In this document: in pieces, positions 7,435 to 16,600 of the stretch
Layout: every line of letters starts with the position of its first letter
How positions within the stretch are numbered: the first letter of the stretch is position 1
Assembly: GCA_020628865.1 (NCBI GenBank)
Contig: JAHDEJ010000014.1
Location: 61,659-122,644 of the forward strand
Length of the DNA stretch: 60,986 nucleotides
Reading direction: 5' to 3'
DNA from: Acidimicrobiales bacterium
Lineage (GTDB): Bacteria > Actinomycetota > Acidimicrobiia > Acidimicrobiales > SHLQ01
Notes under the pieces: generated by a model
The model's database searches: none
What the model was told of the DNA's origin: nothing
What the model saw: only the letters and a program-made list of their open reading frames with translations
Position numbers and translations under genes: made by a program

Positions 7435-8693
7435 GTCGCCTCCAGGGCGTCGGTATCGGGAATGCGCTGTTCGTAGTGGGTGCGGGTGAGGTCGAGGATG
7501 TCGCGTTGGGCGATGCTGCCGCCGATTCGGTGTGCCCGGCTGGCCAGCTCATCGAGAAGCGCAATTGCGCGGGCCGGTTCGGTCGAGCCGACGCGGATGG
7601 CGGCAACGAGCGGTTCCACGGTGCCGGTGAAGATGTGATCATTCTCGGCCGCACCGTCGCTTCGATCCTCCGCGAGGCCAGAGAAGAACCGGTCGGCGGC
7701 GCCGTGGTCGGGGCGACGCGTGTAGATGAACGCACCGTGCAGGTCGAGAAAGCCCGAGGTGTGCCACTCGGGGCGACCGGCGAAGCGATCGGCAAGCGCG
7801 TCCCACCGGTTTCCGACGTCCACGCCCTCGAGTTCGAGCCGCCAGAGCAGCGAGGCGAGGTCGGACAGGCGGAAGGGCGTGGTCGCCGCCGGCTGCTGCG
7901 CGTCGTGGACGGCGAGCGCCTCGTCGTGGCGGCCTGCGGCGATGAGTCGGAGGGCGAGGTGCCACCAGATGTGAACGGCGAGACCGTCCTGCGCGGACCA
8001 GATGTCCTGATCATCGACGAGGAGTGCGAACGCCTTGTCGCTGTCGTCGAGTGTTTCGTAGAGATGTGCGAGCGCGTGCCTGGCCCACAGGTCCAGCGGG
8101 TCGTCGGCAAGCGCGGCGCGTCCGTGCACCTCGGCTTCGTCGTACAGCCCGACCTCTTCGAGCGCAAAGGAGAGCTGCCCGGCGATCAGGCCCCAGCCGG
8201 GTTCTGCCGGCGCCCAGGAGTCGAAGGCTCGCTGGCTGGACTGGAGTCGCCGGGCCTCATCGCCAACGTGAAGGTAGACGTCGTGGGCGAAGCGGACGGC
8301 GGCGAAGTCGGGCTGCGTCGCTGCGATTCGATCCCAGGTCCGACCGGCGAGCGTGAAATTTCCCTCGACCAGATGTCGAAGTGCTTCGACGTGGCCGCGT
8401 GCGTGGGCACTGGATGCGCGTCGGTGGGCGCGCTCCAGATCCTGCTGGAGTGCGGGGTCGTCGGGGCGGGCGCCTCCGAGCACGCGGTAGGTGCCACAGA
8501 AGATCGAGCCGAGCGCGAACGCCTCGTCGGCTTCGTTCGCAGCTGCGAGTGTCGCGAAGGGGTCGTCGACGAAATGCATCGCCTGCTTCCACGCGAGGTT
8601 CCACGCCTCGACCGACTGCGGGTCGGCTGCTTCCACGGTGGCCCCGAACCGGTCTCGCGTGGTGCCGTCGGCAGCTGGGGACCCGAGCGTCAC
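7431..8693 (-). CDS. TTC38-like tetratricopeptide repeat protein
   Basis: 420-aa helical repeat protein without signal peptide or membrane segments. Three signatures recall the eukaryotic and bacterial TTC38 family: WARHALAHLYETLDD, HIWWHLALRLIAAGRHDEA and SLLWRLELEGVDVGNRWDAL. The family has no well-defined biochemical role that I know. I start it at GTG 8693, where it overlaps the P450 stop in a GTGA; a longer open frame upstream lies inside the P450 gene. Its fixed place between P450 and acyl-CoA dehydrogenase suggests a structural or scaffolding part in that catabolic route. Confidence 0.78.
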   Translation of the reverse strand: MTLGSPAADGTTRDRFGATVEAADPQSVEAWNLAWKQAMHFVDDPFATLAAANEADEAFALGSIFCGTYRVLGGARPDDPALQQDLERAHRRASSAHARGHVEALRHLVEGNFTLAGRTWDRIAATQPDFAAVRFAHDVYLHVGDEARRLQSSQRAFDSWAPAEPGWGLIAGQLSFALEEVGLYDEAEVHGRAALADDPLDLWARHALAHLYETLDDSDKAFALLVDDQDIWSAQDGLAVHIWWHLALRLIAAGRHDEALAVHDAQQPAATTPFRLSDLASLLWRLELEGVDVGNRWDALADRFAGRPEWHTSGFLDLHGAFIYTRRPDHGAADRFFSGLAEDRSDGAAENDHIFTGTVEPLVAAIRVGSTEPARAIALLDELASRAHRIGGSIAQRDILDLTRTHYEQRIPDTDALEAT

Positions 8694-9928
8694 AGAGCCA
8701 CCTCGAGATGCTCGATGCCGTTGACGAAGTTGCTTTCGACGAACTCGGGTTCCCCGACCGTCTCGAGGACGAGGTTGCGATCGAGGATCTCGGCGATCAG
8801 TTCTGAGATCTCGAGGCGGGCCAGCGAGGCGCCGAGGCAGAAGTGGGCACCGCCACCGCCGAATGCGACGTGCGGGGACGTGGGCGGCCGGTCGACCCGG
8901 AAGGCGTACGGGTCCGGGTATTCGTTCTCGTCGAAGTTTGCGGCGCTGTACCACATGACGACCTTGTCACCGACGGCGAGCTCGGTTCCGGACAGGACGG
9001 TGGGCGCCATCACCGTGCGCCGGAAGTACAGAATCGCCGAGGAGTAGCGGATGACCTCGTCGGTCAGGGCGCTGAGCAGCGAGCGATCGGCTCGCACGGC
9101 GTCGAACGCCTCGGGAAATCGCTGCATGTGCAGGGCGAGGTGCGCCATCGAGGATCGGGTGGTTTCGTTCCCGGCGAAGATCATGAGCCGGAAGAAGTTG
9201 GCGAACTCCTCGGTGGTGAGGCGTTCGCCGTCGATCTCGGCCTCGATGAGCTTGGTGATCAGGTCGTCGGCTGGCGTTGCCCGCCGGACGTCGGCAAGTC
9301 GGGCGGCGTACTCACTCATCGCAAAGGCGGCCGGACTGTTGAACGGCAAGAGCCGGAGATCGATCGTGTTGCCGTAGGCGGTCGGCTCCAACGGTTCGGC
9401 GCCCGTGCCGGCCACCAGATGGTCGGTCAGACCGATCAGATGGTTGTGGTCCTCTTCGGGGACCCCCATCAGGTCGCAGATGACGCCGATCGGAATCGGC
9501 TTGGCCACGATGTCGACCCAGTTGCCACCGCCCCGCTGCTGCAGCTCGTCGAGGCATGCCCGCACCCGAACCTGGATGGCCGCCCGGTAGTCCTGGACGT
9601 GGCGGGGCGTGAAGGCCGAACTGATAAGCCGACGCAGTCGGGTGTGCACGGGCGGGTCCATGTCGATCATCGACGCACGGGCTTCGAGCGCATCCTCGTC
9701 GATGTCGTAGATCTGGATGTGCCCCTCCCCCGAGGAGTACGTTGCGGTGTCTCGCGACACCGTGACGAGATCGTCGTGGCGCGTGACCGACCAGAAGCCG
9801 CGGGTGCCGTCGTCGTCGGGGGACCAGGTCAGCCCCGGGGTATTTCGCATTTGCGCGAACGCCTCGTGCGGAATCCCATGCTGAAACACCGCCGGGTCGT
9901 GGAGGTTGATCGATGCAATTGCCGTCAC
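8690..9928 (-). CDS. cytochrome P450 (CYP125/CYP142-like group)
   Basis: 412-aa soluble bacterial P450. It shows I-helix FAGNETTR, K-helix E-x-x-R in EVIRYSS, and the heme loop FGGGGAHFCLGASLAR with the Cys ligand near residue 364. P450s of this kind in actinobacteria hydroxylate sterols, terpenes or alkyl chains with ferredoxin-supplied electrons. GTG 9937 is a possible start, but the purine-rich AGAAAGG overlaps it and is well spaced from GTG 9928, so I choose 9928. It is the first gene of a minus-strand operon and diverges from the MarR regulator. It shares an unusual LRLLPFNSPA segment and overall layout with the second P450 at 18100-19356. Confidence 0.9.
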   Translation of the reverse strand: MTAIASINLHDPAVFQHGIPHEAFAQMRNTPGLTWSPDDDGTRGFWSVTRHDDLVTVSRDTATYSSGEGHIQIYDIDEDALEARASMIDMDPPVHTRLRRLISSAFTPRHVQDYRAAIQVRVRACLDELQQRGGGNWVDIVAKPIPIGVICDLMGVPEEDHNHLIGLTDHLVAGTGAEPLEPTAYGNTIDLRLLPFNSPAAFAMSEYAARLADVRRATPADDLITKLIEAEIDGERLTTEEFANFFRLMIFAGNETTRSSMAHLALHMQRFPEAFDAVRADRSLLSALTDEVIRYSSAILYFRRTVMAPTVLSGTELAVGDKVVMWYSAANFDENEYPDPYAFRVDRPPTSPHVAFGGGGAHFCLGASLARLEISELIAEILDRNLVLETVGEPEFVESNFVNGIEHLEVAL

Positions 9929-9957
9929 GCGCTTCACCTTTCTCTGTTCGCGATCAA

Positions 9958-9979
9958 ATTACTTTGGACCCAAAGTAAT
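9958..9979. promoter_or_regulatory. inverted repeat between P450 and MarR genes
   Basis: Exact inverted repeat, arms ATTACTTTGG and CCAAAGTAAT around a 2-nt AC centre. It lies in the 92-bp space between the divergent P450 operon (start 9928) and the MarR gene (start 10021). Length, spacing and place fit a MarR operator that controls both directions. Confidence 0.7.
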
Positions 9980-10020
9980 GTCAACGCAGGACGGAACGCG
10001 GGACAAGGTACGGTTTCGTC

Positions 10021-10542
10021 GTGCCCTACGAGTACGACCCCGACGCCCTCCACGAGGCGGAGGCCGACATTCGCAACCGGCTGTCCGGCAGTCCCGTCGA
10101 CCTCGAGGTCCAACGGACGATCTCAAATCTCTACCGGGCAGCGAGTGTCGTGAGCCGCCGGGCGGAGCGCGAGATCCTCTCCGACATCGGACTCTCCTGG
10201 AGCGCGTTCGTCTCGCTGTGGGTCCTGTGGGTCTGGGGCGAGATGGACGCCACCCGCCTCGCCAACGAGGTCGGGCTGACCCCGGGCACCGTCACCGGCG
10301 TTCGCAAGGGTCTCGAAAAGCAGGGACTGGTCGAGAACCGCCGGGGCAAGGACGATGGACGAATGGTCTTCGTGCGCCTCACCGCCCAAGGCGACCGCGT
10401 CTTCAGCGACCTCTATCCGAGGTTCAACGCCTGGTCGACCGAGCTGTTTGGCGGGCTGTCGGCCGAACAGACATCCCAACTGGCCGATCTACTCCAGGGC
10501 GTCGTCATCGCGCCGCAAGGAACGACCGAACCAGATCGGTGA
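10021..10542 (+). CDS. MarR family transcriptional regulator
   Basis: 173 aa with a MarR winged helix: ATRLANEVGLTPGTVTGVRKGLEKQGLVENR is the helix-turn-helix region (given here by its first and last residues around 80-110), followed by the wing with the conserved D-x-R (KDDGRMVFVRLT). MarR proteins are small-molecule-responsive dimeric repressors. The start is GTG 10021. It is divergent from the P450 operon across an inverted repeat, so it most likely represses that operon and itself. Its last 38 bp overlap the 3' end of the convergent hydrolase gene. Confidence 0.88.
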   Translation: MPYEYDPDALHEAEADIRNRLSGSPVDLEVQRTISNLYRAASVVSRRAEREILSDIGLSWSAFVSLWVLWVWGEMDATRLANEVGLTPGTVTGVRKGLEKQGLVENRRGKDDGRMVFVRLTAQGDRVFSDLYPRFNAWSTELFGGLSAEQTSQLADLLQGVVIAPQGTTEPDR

Positions 10543-11293
10543 CCTCCTCCGGCGCCTCGATCGAGCTCAGGTGCCCAACGCCGGCCATCTCCACGAACGC
10601 TGCTCTTGGCACGCCGTCGGCGATCTCCCGCGCATATTCGGGCGGCGTCTCACCATCGAGCGCACCGACGACCACCAACACGTCGTTCGCAATCGACGCG
10701 AGCCGGTCCCGCACGTCGTGTCCGGCGATGTATCGGGACGCGACCGCGAAGGACGCGTCGGGAACGTCATCGAAGGACTGCACGATCCGACGTCGCAGAT
10801 CCGCATCGGGCGGCCGGGCCGTGATCGCTCCGATCGACGCATCCACCACGGCCGTCAGCGGCGTGCCGGAACGCAGGTCGGCCAGCCAGCCGTCCAGCCA
10901 CTCGTCCGGATCGATGCCGAAGGCCGCGCTCGTGTCGGCGAGCACCACCTTGTCGAAGCGATCCGGATGCTCGCCGATCGCATGCAGCGCGAACATCGCG
11001 CCAAGCGACAACCCAACGAGATGGGCACGGCCGATTCCGGCGACGTTGAGGAAGTCGACGAGTGATGCTGTCACCGAGTTCGCCAGCGGTGGCTCCGCCG
11101 GCGTCGTACCCCGGTACCCGGGAGCGTCCCAGGCGACGCATCGCCAGCCGTCGGCAAGCACCTGCATTTGCGGTTCCCAGTAGATGCTCGTGCCGACGAT
11201 CGGGTGCAGGAACACGATCGTCTCGTCGCCCTCCCCAGCTTCGAGCCACGAGTGCCCCTCACGCTGGTGCCGGATCGGATCACGCGCTGTCAC
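10505..11293 (-). CDS. alpha/beta hydrolase
   Basis: 262-aa alpha/beta hydrolase, a paralogue of the one at 529-1335. The nucleophile elbow GLSLGAM gives Ser96, the late GVGHLSS gives His near 241, and GALDGETPPEY is the acid loop. The start is ATG 11293, 3 bp after the HelD stop, so it may be cotranscribed with HelD. The 3' end overlaps the convergent MarR gene by 38 bp. Both paralogues sit beside a regulator and P450 or acyl-CoA genes, so a role in degrading a ring-cleavage or ester product is plausible; the substrate is unknown. Confidence 0.85.
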   Translation of the reverse strand: MTARDPIRHQREGHSWLEAGEGDETIVFLHPIVGTSIYWEPQMQVLADGWRCVAWDAPGYRGTTPAEPPLANSVTASLVDFLNVAGIGRAHLVGLSLGAMFALHAIGEHPDRFDKVVLADTSAAFGIDPDEWLDGWLADLRSGTPLTAVVDASIGAITARPPDADLRRRIVQSFDDVPDASFAVASRYIAGHDVRDRLASIANDVLVVVGALDGETPPEYAREIADGVPRAAFVEMAGVGHLSSIEAPEEVTDLVRSFLAAR

Positions 11294-11296
11294 TGG

Positions 11297-13369
11297 TCAG
11301 GTCACCTTCAATGGTTCGGGAAATGGGGCACTGTGCACGATGGTCAGCCGTTGGACCGCTCGGGTCAGCGCCACGTACAGGAGGCGCAAACCGACGAGCG
11401 GATCTGCATGCAAGCCGGGAAAGTCCCCCGGCTCGACGACGATCACCGCATCGAACTCGAGACCCTTCACGACGGACGCGTCGACGACGGACAGCGCGGC
11501 GCCGAGCGTCTGTGACCGTGAGGTGTCCACCGGATCGAGCCCAGCCGTCTCCAGTGCGGCGAAGACCGCAGCGAAATGGTGGGTCGGGACGATCACGCCG
11601 GTGGTCTGGAAGTCGGAGGAAAGCTCCTCGACGGAACCCACGACAGCGGCTGCGATCTCGTCCCCTTCGACGCGCACCACGACCGGCCCCGGACCGCCAT
11701 GTCGAACCGAGGTGGACGGGGTGATGTCGGGCGCGGTGACGGGAAGAAGCTGGTTCGCAACATCGAGCAGCGGACCGGGAACGCGATAGCCAACCGTCAG
11801 TTCGCGTTGCTCGACCGACGTTTGCTCCCGATCCACCCCGAGTGCATGGACGACGTCGTCCCAACTGGACTGTGACGCCGGAGCGGTTGCCTGCGCAATG
11901 TCCCCGAGAATCGTGATCGAACCCTTCCGAGCCCGGCGGCCGACGACCCGCAGGGCCATGGCGCTCAGGTCCTGTGCCTCGTCCACCACGACGTGGCCGT
12001 ACTCGAGCGACACGCCGACGCACAGGGCATTCGCCTCGTCGAGAAGCGCCAGATCGGCGATCGTCCACGCCGGGTCATCACCCTTCTTGGGGGCCTTGCG
12101 ATGCAGGGTCTGGCGTTCCACGTCCGTGAGCAGGTCTGCGCTCACTCGGGTCAGTAGGGAAGCGTTGGACAACACCGACTGCACCAGTGTGGTGGCGCCC
12201 AGGTTCGGCCAGCAGCGGGCGACGAGCTTCTTCAGTTCGTCGCCTCGACGGAGTGCGTCGACGCCGGCGTCGATCGCGGGCTCGTCCAGCCCCATGTCGC
12301 TGAGCAACGTCTTGGCCTCGCGCAACAACACCTGCGTGAAGATCGATCGCGCACTGTTGAGCGGCACCTTGCGGGCAAGCGCGGCCGTTTGTGCACGGCG
12401 CACATGTTCGGGTTCGAACACCACCGATCGGGCGCCCACCGGCAGACGGGTCGGTTCATCCGGCAACCGGAGCTTGTCGAGGGCTGCGGCCTCGATGACT
12501 GCCGCCATGCGGAGGTCACCCTTGAGTACGTGTGCCTCCGGCGTGTCCTCGCCACGTACCCGGTACTTGACGTCGAGCAACGACTGCACGGTCGCCTGGC
12601 TCACCGCCGTCTCCCCCAGCGATGGCAACACGTTGCCCACGTATCGCAGGAACATTCGGTTCGGCCCGACGACCAGAACACGGTCGGTGCTCAACTCCTC
12701 CCGATGTTCGAAGAGCAGGAAGGCGGCTCGATGCAGGCCCACGGCCGTCTTCCCCGTGCCCGGGCCTCCCTGCACGATCAGGCACTCCGCCAGAGGCGCT
12801 CGAATGATCTCGTCCTGCTCGGCGGCGATGGTCGCAACGATGTCGCTCATTTCGCCCGTTCGGGACTTCTCGACCTCGGCAAGCAGCGGATCCGGCAGGC
12901 CGGCTCCGATCACCGAGTCCGGGTCGTCGAGGTGCTCGTCGAAGAGGGCAACCAGCTCGTCACCCGACAGCGTGAAGCGCCGCCGCAGCGCAAGTCCCTG
13001 GGGATCGGCGGCGGTCGCCCGGTAGAAGGGGATGGCCACCGGGACGCGCCAGTCGACAACGATCGGTTCCGTGTCCTCGTTCTCGATGTGGCGACGGCCC
13101 ACGTACCACGTGTCGCCGTCGGCCAGGAGCGGATCTTCGTCGATGCGGCCGAACGCAAGGGTCGCTTCGCCGAGCTGGAGAGAATCGGTGCGGTCACGAA
13201 GGTGGGCGCGTGCGATCCGAGCTTCGACGGTGTTCTCCTCCTCCACGGCTCGTTCACCGAACTCGAGCACTGCAGCGGCACGCTCCTGCATGCCATCGAG
13301 CGCCTCGCGGGCCAAGAGGATGTAGGCCTGTTCGGCCTCATGGTCGGGATGCGGGGGCGAATCAGACAC
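11297..13369 (-). CDS. helD: HelD-like RNA polymerase-associated helicase/ATPase
   Basis: 690-aa superfamily 1 ATPase. The N-terminus begins with a long charged coiled-coil (AEQAYILLAREALDGM onward), then a HelD-specific region WYVGRRHIENEDTEPIVVDW and AIPFYRATAADPQGL. The Walker A motif is QGGPGTGKTAV, Walker B is VVVDEAQDLSAM, and the C-terminus has KGLEFDAVIVVEP and YVALTRAVQRL of UvrD-type motifs V and VI. HelD pushes apart stalled RNA polymerase and, in some actinobacteria (HelR), removes rifamycin. I start it at GTG 13369. The open frame continues upstream into the neighbouring LLM gene because of a frameshift there; this is not a fusion protein. Confidence 0.88.
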   Translation of the reverse strand: MSDSPPHPDHEAEQAYILLAREALDGMQERAAAVLEFGERAVEEENTVEARIARAHLRDRTDSLQLGEATLAFGRIDEDPLLADGDTWYVGRRHIENEDTEPIVVDWRVPVAIPFYRATAADPQGLALRRRFTLSGDELVALFDEHLDDPDSVIGAGLPDPLLAEVEKSRTGEMSDIVATIAAEQDEIIRAPLAECLIVQGGPGTGKTAVGLHRAAFLLFEHREELSTDRVLVVGPNRMFLRYVGNVLPSLGETAVSQATVQSLLDVKYRVRGEDTPEAHVLKGDLRMAAVIEAAALDKLRLPDEPTRLPVGARSVVFEPEHVRRAQTAALARKVPLNSARSIFTQVLLREAKTLLSDMGLDEPAIDAGVDALRRGDELKKLVARCWPNLGATTLVQSVLSNASLLTRVSADLLTDVERQTLHRKAPKKGDDPAWTIADLALLDEANALCVGVSLEYGHVVVDEAQDLSAMALRVVGRRARKGSITILGDIAQATAPASQSSWDDVVHALGVDREQTSVEQRELTVGYRVPGPLLDVANQLLPVTAPDITPSTSVRHGGPGPVVVRVEGDEIAAAVVGSVEELSSDFQTTGVIVPTHHFAAVFAALETAGLDPVDTSRSQTLGAALSVVDASVVKGLEFDAVIVVEPGDFPGLHADPLVGLRLLYVALTRAVQRLTIVHSAPFPEPLKVT

Positions 13370-13422
13370 GAAGATCAAACCTACCGGCGACCGGTTGAGA
13401 GCGCGTCGGGATTCGTGACAAC

Positions 13423-14353
13423 TCAGAGCGAATTGAGGTGATCGACCATCCGACGGCAGATCTCGGGGACTTCCGCAACGTCGTCGGTGTGCTGACTCGG
13501 CTTCATGCAGAAGGTCGTGTAGCCGGCGGCGAACTGTGCGGCGATCGGGGCCAGCGCCGCATCGAGGTCGGCGACGCTGTCCGGACCGTCGAACGTGGCC
13601 CGGGTCCCACCGATCATCTCCAGATCGTCGAGGGATTCGCCCGCCCGCCTCGAGTCCGGCCCGAAGCTTCGCCAGGTCGTCGGCGGACGGTGAGCCGAAC
13701 GGGTGGAAGCCGTCGGCGTAGCGGACGATGCGCCGAAGCAGCGGGTCGTGCATCGACTGCCCTCCGAGCCACATCGTGGGCCGGCCGTTCCGGAACGGCT
13801 TCGGCTCGCTGTATACGTCCTCGAACCGGTACCGCTCCCCCGCGTGGCTGGCGGGCGACTCCGCCCACAACGCCATCATCGCCTCGAGCACCTCGTCGAG
13901 GATGCGGCCGCGGCGTTCGAAGGGAATCCCGACGGCGTCGTATTCGTCGCGGTGCCAGGAGACGGTCGGCTGGAACACCAGCCGACCCTGCGACAGCTGG
14001 TCGAGGGTGGCCAGCTCTTTGGCAAGGATCACCGGATGCCGGAGCGGGGCGATCAGCGCGCCGAGGACGATGCGGATCTGCGTGGTGACCGACGCGATCG
14101 CCGAAGCCATCAGGAGGGAGCTTGGCCACAACATGTGCGGGTCCTGGTTGCCGGGTGCGGCGTACTCTCTCGGGTTCTCCGGTACTCCGAACTCGTTGGC
14201 CGACGGACCGAGCGCAACATGTTCGCTGAGCATGACGGCACCGAAGCCTGCCTCCTCGGCGACGACGGCGAGGTCCACGATGCCCCGCAGGTCGTCGCGC
14301 GGCACGAGCGTCTCGAGCTCGGTCAGGATCATCAATGCGTTGGCGTTGGCCAT
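13423..14353 (-). pseudogene. LLM class F420-dependent oxidoreductase, frameshifted
   Basis: A luciferase-like oxidoreductase broken by one frameshift. The N-terminal 240 or so codons from ATG 14353 carry GFGAVMLSEHVALGPSANEF, LGALIAPLRHPVILAKE and a GRPTMWLGGQ segment. Near 13634-13648 the frame changes: the expected continuation (SLDDLEMIGGTRATFDG to the stop at 13423) is in the +1-shifted frame. The span is 931 nt, that is 310 codons plus one base, as expected for a single extra base. Family length is about 300 aa, so nothing else is missing. It may be a true pseudogene or an assembly or sequencing error. It overlaps the SDR stop by 1 nt (TGATG) and ends the amine operon. Confidence 0.8.
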
Positions 14354-15120
14354 CAGGCCTCCTCATTGAATGTGCTGAAGGGGCCGAGACTCAGCGCCCC
14401 ACCATCGATCTCGAACGACCGGCCGGTGGCGAATCGGCCGACCGGAGCGACGAGATAGTGGACCTGCGCTGCGATCTCGTCGCCGGATCCCGGGCGAGCC
14501 ACGATGTTGAAGCGAGCCCGCTGGGTCGCTAGGCCGGCGATGGCATCGGCGGCCATCGGCGTGTCGATCAGACCGGGGTTCACCTGATTGATGCGCACGC
14601 CGGAGTCCGCCCATTCGCGCGCAAGAGCGACGGTGATGCCCATGAGACCTGCCTTCGTTGCCCCGTAGACGGCTGCGCCGCCGGACGGTCGGATCGCATC
14701 GATCGAGCCGATCATCACCACGGCTCCGTCGCCCGACTCTTGCAGGTGCGGGTGGGCGAGTTGGCAGAGCCGGAGCGGAGCCCAGAGGTTCAAGCCGACC
14801 ATCGCGTCAAAGTGGGCCCGGTCGATGTCGTCGAGCGCAACGAAATCCGCCATACCGGCGTTGTTGATCAGGATGTCGAGACCGCCGAGCACGGCGACGC
14901 CGTCGGCAATCACACGCTCGAGATCGGCCTCGGCCGAAAGGTCGGCCGCCACTCCCAGGATGCGCTGGGCTCCGGGCGGAGCGGAGCCCGAGCGGGAGAC
15001 GGCCACCACGTGCGCGCCGGCGTTCGCCAACCTCGTCGCAATCGCTGCCCCGATGCCGGCGGACGCGCCTGTGACGATCGCACGCCGGCCCGTCAGATCG
15101 AAACCGGCATCGACCTGCAT
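14353..15120 (-). CDS. SDR family NAD(P)-dependent oxidoreductase
   Basis: 255-aa classical short-chain dehydrogenase/reductase. Cofactor motif TGASAGIG near residue 17, NNAG near 86, and catalytic Ser139, Tyr152, Lys156 (YGATK) are all present. NPGLIDTPM is the usual substrate-loop start. The start is ATG 15120, 7 bp after the aldehyde dehydrogenase stop. It may oxidise an alcohol or reduce a carbonyl in the amine route. Substrate unknown. Confidence 0.88.
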   Translation of the reverse strand: MQVDAGFDLTGRRAIVTGASAGIGAAIATRLANAGAHVVAVSRSGSAPPGAQRILGVAADLSAEADLERVIADGVAVLGGLDILINNAGMADFVALDDIDRAHFDAMVGLNLWAPLRLCQLAHPHLQESGDGAVVMIGSIDAIRPSGGAAVYGATKAGLMGITVALAREWADSGVRINQVNPGLIDTPMAADAIAGLATQRARFNIVARPGSGDEIAAQVHYLVAPVGRFATGRSFEIDGGALSLGPFSTFNEEA

Positions 15121-15127
15121 ACGAAAA

Positions 15128-16600
15128 TCAGCCGATCACGAACGGGTCGCGGGTTGCGCCCTCGAGCTCCACCCAGACCGTTTTGGTCTGCAGGAAACCG
15201 TCCATGGCCTCCAGGCCGTTGTCTTTGCCATACCCGCTCTGCTTGAACCCACCGAAGGGCGCCATGTAGCTCACGTTGCGGTAGGTGTTGATCCACACGG
15301 TTCCGACATGCAGCTTCCGAGCCATGCGGTGGCCCCGACGAATGTCGGTCGTCCAGACCCCCGCGGCGAGTCCGTAGTCCGAATCGTTCGCCAGCTTCAC
15401 GACCTCGTCTTCGTCGCGGAAGGTCATGATGGTGAGCACCGGTCCGAAGACCTCTTCACGCACGATCGAGGTGAGGTTGTCCACGTCGGTGATGATCGTG
15501 GGCCGCACGAAGCGGCCACCGAGGTCGGGGTCGACGACGCCACCGGCGGCGATGGTCGCGCCTTCGGCGCGAGCCTGCTCGATCATGGCGAGAATCCGAT
15601 CCCGCTGTGCGTCAGACGCGGCAGGGCCCATCTCGGTGGCCACGTCGCTCGGATCGCCCATCACCAGCTGACCGGCCCGATCGACGAGCCGGCCGATGAT
15701 GTCCTCGGCAATGTCCTCGTGGATGTAGGCACGGCTGCCGGCCACGCACGTCTGTCCGCTGGCCGCGAAGATGCCGGCGAGCAGCCCGTTCGTCGCTGCC
15801 TCAGGATCCGCATCGGCGAAGAGAATCTGCGGCGACTTTCCACCCAACTCCAGAACCGTCGGGGTGAGGTTGTCCGCCGCGGCGCGGGCCACGTGGCGGG
15901 CGGTGGCTCCACCACCGGTGAAGGTGATCTTGTCGATTCCCGGATGCGACGAGATGGCAGCGCCAACCTCGGCGCCGCCGGTCACGACGTTGATCACACC
16001 AGGCGGGATGCTGGCCTCGGCTGCACGCTCGGCCAACAGCAATGCCGTGACCGGAGTGATGTCGGAGGGTTTCACCACTGCGGTGCAACCGGAGGCCAGA
16101 AGGGGTCCGAGCTTCCACGTGAGGAGAGCCAGCGGAGAGTTCCACGGAATGATCGCGCCGACGACGCCCTTGGGCACCCGCTCGGTGTAGACGAGGAAGT
16201 TCGGCGAAGGGCTTGGGATCTGTTGTCCGACGATCTTGTCGGTCATGCCCGCGAAGTAGTCGAGGTAGCTCTCGAGGCTCTTGGCCTGCGCCGTCGTCTC
16301 ACGGATGATCTTGCCGTTGTCCCGCGTTTCGATCTTGGCCAGATCTTCGGCGTCGCGGGTGAGCAGCTCGCCGAGCTTGCGCATGAGGCCCGCCCGCTCT
16401 CGGGCCGGCATGGTTGCCCACGGGCCGTCCTCGAACGCACGGCGGGCAGCGGCGACCGCAACGTCGACGGCAGCCGGATCATCGGCGACCTCTGCCCACG
16501 CGTCCCCCGTGTAGGGATTGGTGGTGACCATGCGTGCGCCACCTTCGGGAGCGACGAACGATCCGTCGATCCAGTTGTCGAAGACCTGCAACTCACCCAC
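15128..16600 (-). CDS. aldehyde dehydrogenase
   Basis: 490-aa NAD(P)-dependent aldehyde dehydrogenase. The catalytic Cys is Cys285 in GQTCVAGSR and the general base is Glu251 in ELGGKSP; IPWNSP and FTGG are the cofactor and oxyanion motifs. It starts at GTG 16600 and overlaps the ferredoxin stop by 8 nt. In the gamma-glutamylated putrescine route this step (PuuC) oxidises gamma-glutamyl-aminobutyraldehyde. Beside a GS-like ligase, aminotransferase and PuuD, that or an analogous amino-aldehyde is the best guess; the exact substrate cannot be read from sequence. Confidence 0.9.
   Translation of the reverse strand: MGELQVFDNWIDGSFVAPEGGARMVTTNPYTGDAWAEVADDPAAVDVAVAAARRAFEDGPWATMPARERAGLMRKLGELLTRDAEDLAKIETRDNGKIIRETTAQAKSLESYLDYFAGMTDKIVGQQIPSPSPNFLVYTERVPKGVVGAIIPWNSPLALLTWKLGPLLASGCTAVVKPSDITPVTALLLAERAAEASIPPGVINVVTGGAEVGAAISSHPGIDKITFTGGGATARHVARAAADNLTPTVLELGGKSPQILFADADPEAATNGLLAGIFAASGQTCVAGSRAYIHEDIAEDIIGRLVDRAGQLVMGDPSDVATEMGPAASDAQRDRILAMIEQARAEGATIAAGGVVDPDLGGRFVRPTIITDVDNLTSIVREEVFGPVLTIMTFRDEDEVVKLANDSDYGLAAGVWTTDIRRGHRMARKLHVGTVWINTYRNVSYMAPFGGFKQSGYGKDNGLEAMDGFLQTKTVWVELEGATRDPFVIG

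Noticed and set aside
11297-14353. A 1018-codon open frame suggesting an LLM oxidoreductase-HelD fusion
   Set aside because: The LLM C-terminus continues in another frame to a stop at 13423, and HelD has its own GTG start at 13369. The joint frame comes from a one-base shift.
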